A stretch of DNA of 37,593 nt from JBJXGC01 sp046154545 (lineage in GTDB: Bacteria; Chloroflexota; Dehalococcoidia; Tepidiformales; Tepidiformaceae): assembly GCA_046154545.1 (NCBI GenBank), contig JBJXGC010000178.1:1-37593 (forward strand), given 5' to 3'. A program made the position numbers and the translations under genes. Positions within the stretch are counted from its first letter, which is position 1. Each line of letters opens with the position of its first letter. Below the pieces are notes generated by a model that worked only from the letters and a program-made list of their open reading frames with translations, had not been told where the DNA came from and did not search any database. Positions 15,473 to 23,705 of the stretch are shown one piece after another.

Positions 15473-16246
15473 CTAACGGTTGGTGAACCGGGCGGGCCGT
15501 TTTTCGAGAAAACTCTGCATGCCCTCCTGGGCGTCGTGCGTCTGGCTGGCGCCGGCCATCATCTCGACGGCGTAGGCGTAGGCCTTACCCTGGTCGAGAT
15601 CGACCTGGGCGTAGAAGCCGCGTTTGCCGAGGCCCTTCGACATGGCGCTGCCCCGCGTGGCGCGGCGGAGCAGGTCCAGCGTTTCGCGCTCGAGGTCGGC
15701 CAGCGCCACGACCCGGTTCACCAGGCCCCAATCGGCCGCGGTGGCGGCGTCGATCGTGTCGCCGGTAAGGGCCATTTCGAGCGCCCGCTTGCGGCCAACG
15801 TTGCGGCTCAGGGCGACGACCGGCGTGTGGCAAAACCAGCCGCCCTTTCCGCCCGGGGTGGCGAAGGCGGCGGTGTCGGCCGCGACCGCGAGGTCACAGC
15901 TCGCCACGAGCTGGCAGCCGGCCGCGGTCGCCAGGCCGTGGACGCGGGCAACCACGACCTGGGGGATGGCCTGGATCGCGTCCATCATCTCGGTGCACTG
16001 CCAGAGCAGGCGGCGCATGGCCGGGAGGTCCGACCCCGCCATATCCGCGAAGTCGTGGCCGGCGCTGAAGACCGGGCCGTTCCCGGCGACGATGACGCCG
16101 AGGGCATCGCTCGCGCCAGCTTCTTTGAAGGCGGCCGTCAGTTCGACCATGTGGGCGAGTGAAAGCGCGTTGCGGCGCTCCGGCCGGTCCATCGTAATGG
16201 TGACGAACGGGCCATCACGGGTAACAAGGACGTGTTCGAAGGTCAT
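15473..16246 (-). CDS. Crotonase family protein, ECHDC3-like
   Basis: This 257-aa protein opens ITMDRPERRNALSLAHMVEL and has the oxyanion segment FSAGHDFADM, then VHGLATAAGCQLVASCDLAV and FATPGGKGGWFCHTP. The GWFCHTP stretch resembles animal ECHDC3-type proteins. The two Glu positions of classical hydratases are Gln112 and Gly132, so a standard hydratase role is unlikely. GGAGG lies 6 nt before the ATG. It is the first gene of a two-crotonase pair. No thiolase or acyl-CoA dehydrogenase is nearby to identify a pathway. Confidence 0.85.
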   Translation of the reverse strand: MTFEHVLVTRDGPFVTITMDRPERRNALSLAHMVELTAAFKEAGASDALGVIVAGNGPVFSAGHDFADMAGSDLPAMRRLLWQCTEMMDAIQAIPQVVVARVHGLATAAGCQLVASCDLAVAADTAAFATPGGKGGWFCHTPVVALSRNVGRKRALEMALTGDTIDAATAADWGLVNRVVALADLERETLDLLRRATRGSAMSKGLGKRGFYAQVDLDQGKAYAYAVEMMAGASQTHDAQEGMQSFLEKRPARFTNR

Positions 16247-16284
16247 GGTGCCTCCAGCGCCGCGGTGACGGGCTGGCCCGGATT

Positions 16285-17676
16285 CTACCCCCGAACGTCG
16301 CGCCGGGCGCGGCCCCGGGCGGCGACGAAGTGCTTCGGCACCCGCATGGTGAAGGTGGCCCCACCGCTCGGCTCAGCCGTCGCTTCCACGGTGCCACCAT
16401 GCGCCCGGACCACATGCTTGACGATGGCGAGGCCCAGGCCGACGCCGCTGCTGGCCCGGGAGGCGTCGCCTTTGTAAAAGCGCTCGAAGACGCGGGGCAG
16501 TTCGTGCGCCGGGATTCCCGGTCCTTCGTCCCGCACCGAGATGACGGCGAGCTCTCCCTCGTCGCTGGCTGCGACATGGATCGTGGCCCCGGCCGGGCTG
16601 AACTTGATGGCGTTGTCCAGGAGGTTGTTCATCGCGCGTTGGAGCGACGAGCGGTCGATCTCGGCGATTGGGCCCGGCGCCGGGGGGGCGGAGACCGTGA
16701 TCCCACCCTTCTCCAGGCGCGTCTGCAACAGTGAAGCGCTTTCGGCGACCAGGACGGCCAGGTCGGTCGGTTGGGGATCGAGGGGCATCGCGCCCGATTC
16801 GATCCGGGAAAGGTCGAGGAGTTCCGTCACGAGGATCGTCAGTCGATCGACCTGCGCGATAATCCTGCTCGCGAACTCGGTCGTCTGGGGGCCCGGATCG
16901 ACGTTTCCTGACTCGATCGTCTCGGCCAGGGCGCGGATGCCGGCGAGTGGGGTCCGCAACTCGTGGGAGACGTTCCCGATGAAGTCCCGGCGGACCTGAT
17001 CGAGGCGCGTCACTTCGCTGAGGTCGGTGAGGACGAGCAACATGTCCCAGCCGCGGCCCTCGGCGATGCGCATCGCGGCTGCCCGGAGCGGCAGGCGATG
17101 CGCCCCAAAGGTCACGACAGCCGTCTCCGGCTGGGCGCCGGGTGCGGTGGCGCGGCGTACGAGGGCGTCCAGCTCATAGTCGCGCACGGCCTCGATCAGC
17201 GGCCGCCCGACGGCGGACCCGGGCGCGATCTCGGCCAGGACGCTGGCGGCGCGATTCATGAACCGGATGGTGGTGTCATTCGAAAGGGCGATGGTGCTGT
17301 CACTGGAAGCGTCGAGCACGGCCTCCAGGCGAGCGTGCTCAGCGCTCGCCTCGGCGATGCGGGCCTCCACCTGGCGGGCCATCTCATTGAAGCTGCCGGT
17401 GAGTTTGGCGTTCGTGCCATCGGAACCGGGAACGCGTGTCTGAAAGTCGCCCTCGCCGAGGCGCAGGGCCGCGCCGGTGATGTCGGAAATGGTGCGGGAC
17501 GTTTGCCGGAATGCGAAGTACGCGGCGGCCGCCGCCACCACGAGCAGGATGGCGCCATCCATGAAGAGCGCCCAGGGTGGCTGGTCACTGCCATAGGAAA
17601 CGGCGCCAAAGATGAACGCGGCCAGGGCGACGAGCAGGCCCCCGGCGCTGGCGCGGATGGCGAGGGAAGCCTTCAC
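16285..17676 (-). CDS. Sensor histidine kinase, PhoR-like
   Basis: This 463-aa kinase has two N-terminal membrane helices (about 10-28 and 35-57) with almost no external loop, a HAMP region (58-110), and a PAS-like domain (about 115-220). The DHp motif NVSHELRTPLAG follows, with His238 as the phospho-acceptor. ATPase motifs are NNLLDNAIKF, DEGPGIP and SSGVGLGLAIV. Short-loop HAMP-PAS kinases of this form are typical of PhoR, which senses phosphate indirectly through the Pst/PhoU system. It starts 6 bp after the response regulator stop. No pst or phoU genes are in the window, so the signal assignment rests on architecture and the upstream PHO-box-like repeat. Confidence 0.9.
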   Translation of the reverse strand: MKASLAIRASAGGLLVALAAFIFGAVSYGSDQPPWALFMDGAILLVVAAAAAYFAFRQTSRTISDITGAALRLGEGDFQTRVPGSDGTNAKLTGSFNEMARQVEARIAEASAEHARLEAVLDASSDSTIALSNDTTIRFMNRAASVLAEIAPGSAVGRPLIEAVRDYELDALVRRATAPGAQPETAVVTFGAHRLPLRAAAMRIAEGRGWDMLLVLTDLSEVTRLDQVRRDFIGNVSHELRTPLAGIRALAETIESGNVDPGPQTTEFASRIIAQVDRLTILVTELLDLSRIESGAMPLDPQPTDLAVLVAESASLLQTRLEKGGITVSAPPAPGPIAEIDRSSLQRAMNNLLDNAIKFSPAGATIHVAASDEGELAVISVRDEGPGIPAHELPRVFERFYKGDASRASSGVGLGLAIVKHVVRAHGGTVEATAEPSGGATFTMRVPKHFVAARGRARRDVRG

Positions 17677-17682
17677 GGGCGG

Positions 17683-18393
17683 CTAGCCTTCGAACAGATA
17701 CCCGCTCCCGCGGACGGTTTTGAGGCGGACGGGGTTCGCCGCATCCGCCTCGATTTTCTGGCGCAGCCATCGCATGTGGACATCGACCGTCCGCGGGCCA
17801 CCATAGAAATCGTATCCCCAGACTTCGTCCAGGATCTGTTCGCGCGAGAATACGCGGCCTGGCCGTTGGATGAAGAATAGCAGGAGTTCGAACTCTTTTG
17901 GCTTCATCTTCACGACCTCACCGTCGCGCCGCAGCTCACGGCGTTCGCGGTCGGCCTCCAGGTTCCCGGAGACGATGAGCGACGCGCCCTCGTCAGGCGC
18001 CGATCGCGGCGTCGCCCGGCGGAGGAGGGCGCGCACGCGGGCGAGCAACTCGCGCATCCCGAACGGCTTCGAGATGTAGTCGTCCGCGCCCGTATCGAGG
18101 CCAGCGACCCGGTCCCGCTCACCGCCCAGGGCGGTGAGCATGATGATCGGCACAGCGGTGTCTTTGCGCAGCATCCGGCAGACCTGGATGCCATCGACCC
18201 CGGGGAGCATGACATCCAGGAGGATGAGGTCAGGGGCTTTGTCGCGGGCCAGCTGGAGGCCATCATCGCCGCGCGAGGCGGTGAAGACCTTGTAGCCTTC
18301 ACGCTCGAGGTTGTGCCGGAGCGTGAACAGCAGCGTCTCTTCGTCTTCAACGACGAGCACCTTGGGGATTGGACTCTGCGTTACGGTCACCAT
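17683..18393 (-). CDS. OmpR/PhoB-family response regulator
   Basis: This 236-aa regulator has a receiver domain (KVLVVEDEETLLFTLRHNLE, phospho-acceptor Asp60 in LILLDVMLPG, Thr in MLTALG and Lys in ISKPFGMREL). A winged-helix DNA-binding domain follows, ending QILDEVWGYDFYGGPRTVDV and KTVRGSGYLFEG. It is the first gene of the pair with the PhoR-like kinase. The start at ATG 18393 follows GGGGAG directly; an upstream start would run through the repeated TGTTAAC elements at 18405-18435, which are better seen as its own operator. PhoP/PhoB-type function is likely but not proven. Confidence 0.9.
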   Translation of the reverse strand: MVTVTQSPIPKVLVVEDEETLLFTLRHNLEREGYKVFTASRGDDGLQLARDKAPDLILLDVMLPGVDGIQVCRMLRKDTAVPIIMLTALGGERDRVAGLDTGADDYISKPFGMRELLARVRALLRRATPRSAPDEGASLIVSGNLEADRERRELRRDGEVVKMKPKEFELLLFFIQRPGRVFSREQILDEVWGYDFYGGPRTVDVHMRWLRQKIEADAANPVRLKTVRGSGYLFEG

Positions 18394-18404
18394 CTCCCCG
18401 GGAG

Positions 18405-18435
18405 TGTTAACGGCGGGTGTTAACGCCCGGTGAAC
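18405..18435. promoter_or_regulatory. PHO-box-like triple direct repeat in the divergent regulatory region
   Basis: On the reverse strand, reading toward the response regulator, the units are GTTCACC (18435-18429), GTTAACA (18424-18418) and GTTAACA (18411-18405), with start-to-start offsets of 11 and 13 bp. Actinobacterial PHO boxes are GTTCACC-type repeats at 11-bp spacing, and Bacillus PhoP sites are TTAACA-type repeats, so this fits a PhoP-family operator. It is 12 bp upstream of the regulator gene and within the leader of the divergent thioredoxin gene. Confidence 0.6.
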
Positions 18436-18498
18436 ATCGAAGCCTGTACCATGATGACGGGTCGCGGGCATGCGCACACTCCGGTGAGGATGACGAAC

Positions 18499-19476
18499 GT
18501 GACAGAGACGCCTCCGGCGGCGAAGCGCAACCGGCTCCTCCAATACGGAGCGCTTGGGGCGGCGGCGGCCGCAGCCATCGCGATTGGCGCCTACGTGTTC
18601 CTTTCCGGTGGCGGAGAGCGCCCGGCGGCTTCACCGGCCGAGGCGGCGCGGGCCTTCTATGACGCACTCGACGGCGGCGATGGGGCCGCCCTCGCCCTCC
18701 TCGCCCCGGAAACGCAGGAAGAGACGACGCCCCTGGGTCTCGCCTTCCCGACATCGCAGTTCGCGCCGGACGGCGGCTCCGGGGTGGCCGTGAGCGCGCT
18801 CGAAGTCCAGGCCGTGAACGAACAGGACGGCTGGGCGAGCGTCCGGGCCAGGGGCCGCTTCCAGGCCGAGGGAGCCTCGGTGTCCCACGAGTTCGACGAA
18901 CTACTCTATCTGCGGAACGTGGACGGCCGATGGCTCGTGTCGTCGCCGTCCGCCTTCAAGGCGGCCCTGGGCGGCCCCGCAACGCCGTCCGCTGCCGGCC
19001 GGGCAGCGGGGCTGGGCCCGCTCGGCCCCCAGCGGCCGAAGCTGGGCGAGCTGGCCCCCGATTTCGCCCTGATCGACGCGCGTGACGGGGTCACCGTGAG
19101 GAAGCTCTCGGAGTTCCGGGGTAAGGCGGTCGTGCTGAACTGGTACGCCAGCTGGTGCGGCCCCTGCAAGGCGGAGATCCCCGAGTTCCAGGCCGCGGCG
19201 GTCGCGTTGGAGGGGGAGGTCGTCTTCCTCGGCGTTGATTACCTGGAGACCCGTGACAAAGCCCAGAGCATCCTCGACATCTTCGGGGCGAAGTACCCGG
19301 CCGTGCTCGATAGCGATGGCACGGTGGCGGACCACTATCGCGTTGGCCAGGGACTGCCCTCGACCTTCTTTATCGACAAGGACGGCATCTTCCGGGCCCA
19401 GCAGATCGGCCAGGTGCGGCGCGAGGACCTGATCAACCTCCTCGCGAAAGTGGGCGTCACCTACAGGCCCGAATGA
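18499..19476 (+). CDS. TlpA/ResA-like membrane-anchored thioredoxin with NTF2-like domain
   Basis: This is a protein of about 325 aa. It has a short cytoplasmic N-terminus, one transmembrane helix (GALGAAAAAAIAIGAYVFLS), and an NTF2/lumazine-binding-like domain starting SPAEAARAFYDALDGGDGAA. A linker leads to a C-terminal thioredoxin domain with LGELAPDFALIDARDG and the redox motif WCGPC in LNWYASWCGPCKAEIPEFQA, then LPSTFFIDKDG. Such proteins reduce extracytoplasmic disulfides, often for cytochrome c maturation or metal-protein assembly. GTG 18499 is chosen because GAGGA lies 8 nt before it; ATG 18490 and GTG 18430 are in-frame alternatives. It is divergent from the PhoP/PhoR-like pair and shares its operator region. 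Confidence 0.83.
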   Translation: MTETPPAAKRNRLLQYGALGAAAAAAIAIGAYVFLSGGGERPAASPAEAARAFYDALDGGDGAALALLAPETQEETTPLGLAFPTSQFAPDGGSGVAVSALEVQAVNEQDGWASVRARGRFQAEGASVSHEFDELLYLRNVDGRWLVSSPSAFKAALGGPATPSAAGRAAGLGPLGPQRPKLGELAPDFALIDARDGVTVRKLSEFRGKAVVLNWYASWCGPCKAEIPEFQAAAVALEGEVVFLGVDYLETRDKAQSILDIFGAKYPAVLDSDGTVADHYRVGQGLPSTFFIDKDGIFRAQQIGQVRREDLINLLAKVGVTYRPE

Positions 19477-19511
19477 CCCACGGAGCGGGCCCGGCAGTTC
19501 CGTCGTGACCC

Positions 19512-19540
19512 TTGACCGGCGCCGCTGGCGGCCCCATTGT
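19512..19540 (+). promoter_or_regulatory. Possible promoter of the cobalamin riboswitch transcript
   Basis: TTGACC (19512-19517) and CATTGT (19535-19540) are separated by 17 bp and sit just ahead of the riboswitch. The -10 match is weak. Confidence 0.35.
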
Positions 19541-19560
19541 TTGGCTTGAGACAACTGAAT

Positions 19561-19685
19561 ACCGGGTCAGGGCCTCCGCGAGGAGGAACAACGGGGGAAG
19601 CCGGTGTGATACCGGCGCTGTGCCGCAACTGTGACGGCCGCCAAGGCGGCTGAAGCCAGGATACCCGCCCTGCAGACCGGACCGG
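19561..19685 (+). ncRNA. Cobalamin (vitamin B12) riboswitch
   Basis: The conserved core of the B12 element is readable. A GGGGGAAGCCGGTGTGAT segment is followed by ACCGGCGCTGTGCCGCAACT and GTGACGG, then the B12 box AAGCCAGGATACCCGCC. Closing stem strands ACCGGGTCAGGGC and GCCCTGCAGACCGG pair at the two ends. In this class, adenosyl- or other cobalamin binding turns off downstream genes. It precedes a terminator and the ECF-transporter operon, which identifies that operon's substrate. Confidence 0.95.
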
Positions 19686-19735
19686 ACACACCTTCGCGCG
19701 AAAGGGGTCGGATCATGGTTCGCCACCACTTCTGA

Positions 19736-19760
19736 ACCCGCCCACGAGGCGGGTTTTTCT
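19736..19760 (+). terminator. Rho-independent terminator, probable riboswitch expression platform
   Basis: ACCCGCC (19736-19742) pairs with GGCGGGT (19748-19754) around a CACGA loop and is followed by TTTTCT. It lies about 50 nt after the B12 box and about 75 nt before the first gene, so ligand-dependent termination is the simplest reading. Confidence 0.8.
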
Positions 19761-19835
19761 CTTCCCTGCGACAGAGCCGTAAGGCGCGGGCACTTGAGCC
19801 GCGCTATGGCTCCGATATTTCTGAAGGATGACTTT

Positions 19836-21014
19836 GTGACCAGGACCCTCTTGCTCATCGTCAGCGCCCTGTGTGCGCTCCCCCTCCTCGCCGCCGCCGC
19901 TGCGCTGCCAGAACGGCCGGCCGTCGAAGCCGGCGCCGGCTTCATCCGCACGACCCAGCAGGCCGACGGCGGCTTCGGTGGATTCGGCGACGGTCAGACG
20001 TTCGACGCCATCTACGCCCTCCGCGCCGCGGGGCTCGACCCAAACACCGTCCAGAAGGGCGGGAAGTCACCCGCGGACTTCCTGAAGGCGAAGGCCCCGG
20101 CCCAGTCCGCCCCTGCCATCGCGGCGAAGGCTGCGCTGGCGGCCCGGGCGCTCGGCCTCGACCCCCGCGCCGTGGGCGGTACCGACCTCGTCGCGCGCGT
20201 CACCGCCGCCTACAAGGCCGACACCGGCCGCTACGCCGCTGACGACTTCGGCCAGGCAGTCTCCATGCTCGGCCTGGTCTGCACGGGCAACCGGGCGCTG
20301 CTGGGCACGAAGGCGTCCGAAGGCCTCTCCGGCAGCCAGCTCCCTGGCGGTGGCTGGGGCTTCGATGGCGCCGCCGACCCCGACACGACAGCCCTGGCCG
20401 TGCAGGCGCTCCTCGCCGCCGGCGCCAGCGCGACGGACGCGGCGGTGACGCGGGCCATCACCTACTTCCGGGCTGCCCAGGGTAACGACGGCGGCTGGGG
20501 CTTCGACCCGGACGCTTCGAACGCGTCCTCCACGGCGGTCGTGGTCCAGGCCCTGCTGGCGGCGGGCGAACCGGTGGAAGGCCCGGCCTACCGCAAGGGT
20601 ACGAAGACGGCGGTCACCTTCCTCCTCGGCGAACAGCTGCCCGATGGGTCGTTCAAGGGCTTCGACCCGGCCTTCGGGACGAACCAGGTGGTGCCCGCGC
20701 TTGCCGGCCGCACGTTCTGCAACGCCGTCGAGACGCCGATCGCCCCTGCAGCGCCAGCGGCCACCCCCACGGCGGCGACCCCCACAGCCACACCGCCCGC
20801 GGCTCCGACTCGTACGGCGACGGCCACGCCGTCCGCACCGGCCACACCAGCCACCCCCACGGCTGCACCATCGACGCCCATCGCCGCGCCGTCTCCGCCT
20901 GCTACCGGTAGTGGCCAGGCGGGCGGGGCGTCGCCGGACGGCTCCTGGGTCGCGCTCGGCGCCGTCCTGCTCCTGGCTGGCGCTGGCGCCGCCTCAGCAG
21001 CCCGCCGCCGCTGA
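19836..21014 (+). CDS. Secreted alpha/alpha-toroid (prenyltransferase/squalene-cyclase-fold) protein, putative cobalamin binder
   Basis: This 392-aa protein has a signal peptide (about 1-24, with LLLIVSALCALPLLAAAAAL) and helical-hairpin repeats with the signature (Q)xDGGxGGF: ADGGFGGFGDGQTFDAIYAL, GGGWGFDGAADPDTTALAVQ, NDGGWGFDPDASNASSTAVV and DGSFKGFDPAFG. A stalk of about 75 residues rich in Ala, Pro and Thr follows, then a C-terminal helix with an Arg tail (GAVLLLAGAGAASAARRR). The fold is that of terpene cyclases and also of the alpha-barrel of intrinsic factor/transcobalamin. A catalytic DxDD motif is not seen. First gene after the B12 riboswitch, so a surface B12-binding role is inferred. 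The GTG start has AAGGA 8 nt upstream. Confidence 0.78.
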   Translation: MTRTLLLIVSALCALPLLAAAAALPERPAVEAGAGFIRTTQQADGGFGGFGDGQTFDAIYALRAAGLDPNTVQKGGKSPADFLKAKAPAQSAPAIAAKAALAARALGLDPRAVGGTDLVARVTAAYKADTGRYAADDFGQAVSMLGLVCTGNRALLGTKASEGLSGSQLPGGGWGFDGAADPDTTALAVQALLAAGASATDAAVTRAITYFRAAQGNDGGWGFDPDASNASSTAVVVQALLAAGEPVEGPAYRKGTKTAVTFLLGEQLPDGSFKGFDPAFGTNQVVPALAGRTFCNAVETPIAPAAPAATPTAATPTATPPAAPTRTATATPSAPATPATPTAAPSTPIAAPSPPATGSGQAGGASPDGSWVALGAVLLLAGAGAASAARRR

Positions 21015-21030
21015 GGCAGGAGGTGACCGC

Positions 21031-22152
21031 GTGAGCACAGTGGCCTGGGCCGCCTGGGTGACGCTGGTGATGACCGTGGCCCTGTCCACGTCGAACCCGC
21101 TCTACCTCGCGATCATCCTGCTCTGCGTCGTGCTGGTCGCTGTGGTGGCGCCCCGCACGGAGCGGGCGGTGGCCGGGGTGCGGGCGTTGGCCAGCTTCGG
21201 CCTGGCGATGCTCGTGATCTCGCTCGCGATCGCTGTGGTGAACGGCAGCTACGGCGATCACGTGCTCTTCACCGTGCCCGGCCCCGACCTCCCCGGCTGG
21301 ATTGGAGGCCTTCGCCTCGGCGGTCCCGTGGCCGCTGAGGGACTGGCGGCGGCAGCGATCCGCGGCCTCGCCATCCTCTGCGTGCTGCTCGCTTTTGGCG
21401 TGTTCAACGGCGCCGTCAGCCCGCACCGCGTGCTGCGGACGACGCCGGCGGCGCTCTTCCACGCCGGGCTGGTGGTGACCGTGGGGCTGACCCTGCTCCC
21501 GTCGTCGATCGACGACATCCGCCGGATCCGGGAGATGCGGGCCTTGCGTGGCGAATCATCGGGCTGGCGTTCGCTGCCGGGGCTCGTGGTGCCGGCCGTG
21601 ATCGGCGGCCTCGAACGCTCGATGCGCCTGGCCGAGGCGATGGAGGCGCGCGGCTACGCGGCGTCCACCCCCGGCCCCTCCTGGCCACGGCTGGTGGGGG
21701 CAGCCTCGGTCCCGCTGCTGCTGGCCGCCGCCTGGTGCTGGTTCTACTACACCGGCCTCGGCTGGCTGGCGCTGCTCCTCGCCCTGGCCGGAGGGGCGGC
21801 GCTCCTCGCCTGGATGGCTGGCGCCGCCCGGGCGAGACACACCACGAGTCTTAACCAGGAGCCCCTCCCGCGGTCCGAAGCGGCCCTGGCTGCAGCTTCG
21901 GCGGTCCTCGCCGTTGCCGCCCTGGGAGCCTCGGCGGGCGGCTGGCTGGACCTTTCGTACAACCCCTTCGCGGGGCTCGGCTGGCCGCCGTTCGCGGCGG
22001 CCGGGGTGGCCGTCGTCCTCTTCTGCGGGTGGCCAGCCGTGCTCCTCTTCACAGCCGTTGCCCCGGACGCGGCCCCCGCGGGACCGGCGCTGGAGGTGGC
22101 TCCGCGGCCCCGGCCTGTGGGCAGTGCCCGGCCCCGGGGTGAGCGCCAGTGA
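21031..22152 (+). CDS. ecfT: ECF transporter transmembrane component (T component, CbiQ/EcfT-like)
   Basis: This 373-aa polytopic membrane protein contains the paired coupling motifs expected in T components. The first is around RIREMRALRGES and the second is AEAMEARGYAAS, with the Arg-Gly of each contacting the ATPases. Two extra C-terminal helices and a Pro/Arg-rich tail make it longer than the usual 260 aa. AGGAGG lies 6 nt before GTG 21031. Its stop overlaps the ATPase start (GTGA). Together with the neighbouring A and S genes it should form a dedicated (group I) ECF importer under B12-riboswitch control. Confidence 0.88.
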   Translation: MSTVAWAAWVTLVMTVALSTSNPLYLAIILLCVVLVAVVAPRTERAVAGVRALASFGLAMLVISLAIAVVNGSYGDHVLFTVPGPDLPGWIGGLRLGGPVAAEGLAAAAIRGLAILCVLLAFGVFNGAVSPHRVLRTTPAALFHAGLVVTVGLTLLPSSIDDIRRIREMRALRGESSGWRSLPGLVVPAVIGGLERSMRLAEAMEARGYAASTPGPSWPRLVGAASVPLLLAAAWCWFYYTGLGWLALLLALAGGAALLAWMAGAARARHTTSLNQEPLPRSEAALAAASAVLAVAALGASAGGWLDLSYNPFAGLGWPPFAAAGVAVVLFCGWPAVLLFTAVAPDAAPAGPALEVAPRPRPVGSARPRGERQ

Positions 22153-23705
22153 TCGCCCGTCTCCACAGCGTTACCTATCGCTACCCGGGGGCCGCCACCG
22201 ACACCCTCAGCGAGGTCTCGTTCGATGTCGAACGCGGCGATTTCGTGCTGGTGGCGGGACCGTCGGCCGGAGGGAAATCGACGCTCCTCCGGCTGTTCAA
22301 CGGCCTCGTCCCCCAGTTCCATGGTGGACGGTTGCGGGGCGCCCTCTCTGTCGATGGGCGCGACCCGGCCCGGACGCCCGCGCGGACGATGGCCACCATC
22401 GCCGGGATGGTCTTCCAGGAGCCAGAGGCGCAGGCGATAACCGACGCGGTTGAGGACGAACTCGCCTTCGGGATGGAGCAACGGGGCATCTCCCGCGACG
22501 AAATGCGGCGCCGCATCGCCATCGTCCTCGACGCTGCCGGGATCGGGGAGCTCCGGCACCGGCGGCTCGATACCCTCTCCGGCGGCGAACGCCAGCGGGT
22601 GGCGATCGCCGGCGCCCTCGCCCTCGAGCCGCCGATCCTGCTGCTCGACGAGCCCACCTCGCAGCTCGACCCGGCCGGGGCCGGTGCCGTCATCGAGGCG
22701 ATTGAGGCGGTGCACCGGGACCGCGGCCTCACCGTCCTGATTGCGGAACACCGCCTCGCCCGACTGCTCCCCGTGGCCGGGTGGGTCGCCGAGGTCGAAG
22801 GCGGGCGCGTGCGCGTCCTCTCGCCAGCGGCCGCCGCCAGCGTACTCGCGAGTGTGCCGCCGTCCATTGCGCTGGCCCGGGCGCTCGGCCTGGAGCCGGT
22901 CCCCCTGACGGTGGCAAGCGTGGCCCTGGCGCTGCGGGGCCGCCGGCTCGAGGTGCGGCCGGCGACTCGCGCCGCACCCGGTGACGAGCTGCTCAGGGCC
23001 GAGGGCCTTACGGCCGCCTATGGCGAACACGTCGCCCTCCGCGACTGCTCGTTCACCCTCCGCCAGGGGGAGGTGGTCGCGCTGGCCGGCCCGAACGGAA
23101 GTGGCAAGAGCACCCTTTTCCGTATCATCGCCGGGCTGATGGCGCCTGCCGCGGGGAGCCTGCGGTTTCGCGCCACCGCGGCCCCGGCCCGTGTCCAGGA
23201 GCGGACGGCGTTCGCCGGACTCGTGCCCCAGGACCCGGCCATCGCCCTCTACCACGACACCGTCCGGGCGGAGGTCAGCAGCTCCCGCCGGAAGGCCCTC
23301 GATGGCGATAGCCTCTTGCGGGCATGGGACATCGAGGGCCTGGCATCGCAGAACCCGCGCGACCTGAGCGTCGGTCAGCAGCAACGGGTGGCCATCGCGG
23401 CCATGCTCGGCCACGCCCCGCCGGTCTGGATGCTGGACGAGCCGACGCGGGGCGCCGACGGCCCGGCCCGGGCCGTCCTCGCCCGCCGCCTCCGCGAACA
23501 CGCGGCCGCAGGGGGCGCGGCGATCGTCGCCACGCACGACATGGAGTCGGCGGCGACCTTCGCGACCAGGGTGATCGGGCTCGATGGAGGAAGAGTGGCC
23601 TTCGACCTGCCCGCCGCGCAGGCGTTCGCCGCCGATGGACCGCTCCCTACGGAGATCGCCCGCCTGGTGCCCGGCGCGTCCTGCCTCGAGGAGGTGGTGC
23701 TGTGA
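22149..23705 (+). CDS. ecfA: ECF transporter double ATPase (fused A and A' components)
   Basis: This 518-aa protein is a tandem of two ABC ATPase domains. Domain 1 has Walker A GPSAGGKST (38-46), Q-loop VFQEPEAQ, signature LSGGERQR (143-150) and Walker B ILLLDEPT. Domain 2 has Walker A GPNGSGKST (314-322), signature LSVGQQQR (406-413) and Walker B VWMLDEPT. Both appear competent. ECF importers normally use two separate ATPases (EcfA1/A2); here they are one chain, a known variant. The GTG start overlaps the ecfT stop and the stop overlaps the next gene, so the operon is tightly coupled. Confidence 0.92.
   Translation: MIARLHSVTYRYPGAATDTLSEVSFDVERGDFVLVAGPSAGGKSTLLRLFNGLVPQFHGGRLRGALSVDGRDPARTPARTMATIAGMVFQEPEAQAITDAVEDELAFGMEQRGISRDEMRRRIAIVLDAAGIGELRHRRLDTLSGGERQRVAIAGALALEPPILLLDEPTSQLDPAGAGAVIEAIEAVHRDRGLTVLIAEHRLARLLPVAGWVAEVEGGRVRVLSPAAAASVLASVPPSIALARALGLEPVPLTVASVALALRGRRLEVRPATRAAPGDELLRAEGLTAAYGEHVALRDCSFTLRQGEVVALAGPNGSGKSTLFRIIAGLMAPAAGSLRFRATAAPARVQERTAFAGLVPQDPAIALYHDTVRAEVSSSRRKALDGDSLLRAWDIEGLASQNPRDLSVGQQQRVAIAAMLGHAPPVWMLDEPTRGADGPARAVLARRLREHAAAGGAAIVATHDMESAATFATRVIGLDGGRVAFDLPAAQAFAADGPLPTEIARLVPGASCLEEVVL

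Noticed and set aside
21747..23537. A 596-codon reverse frame opposite the ECF ATPase
   Set aside because: The forward strand has both ABC domains with all motifs; the reverse frame is a shadow.
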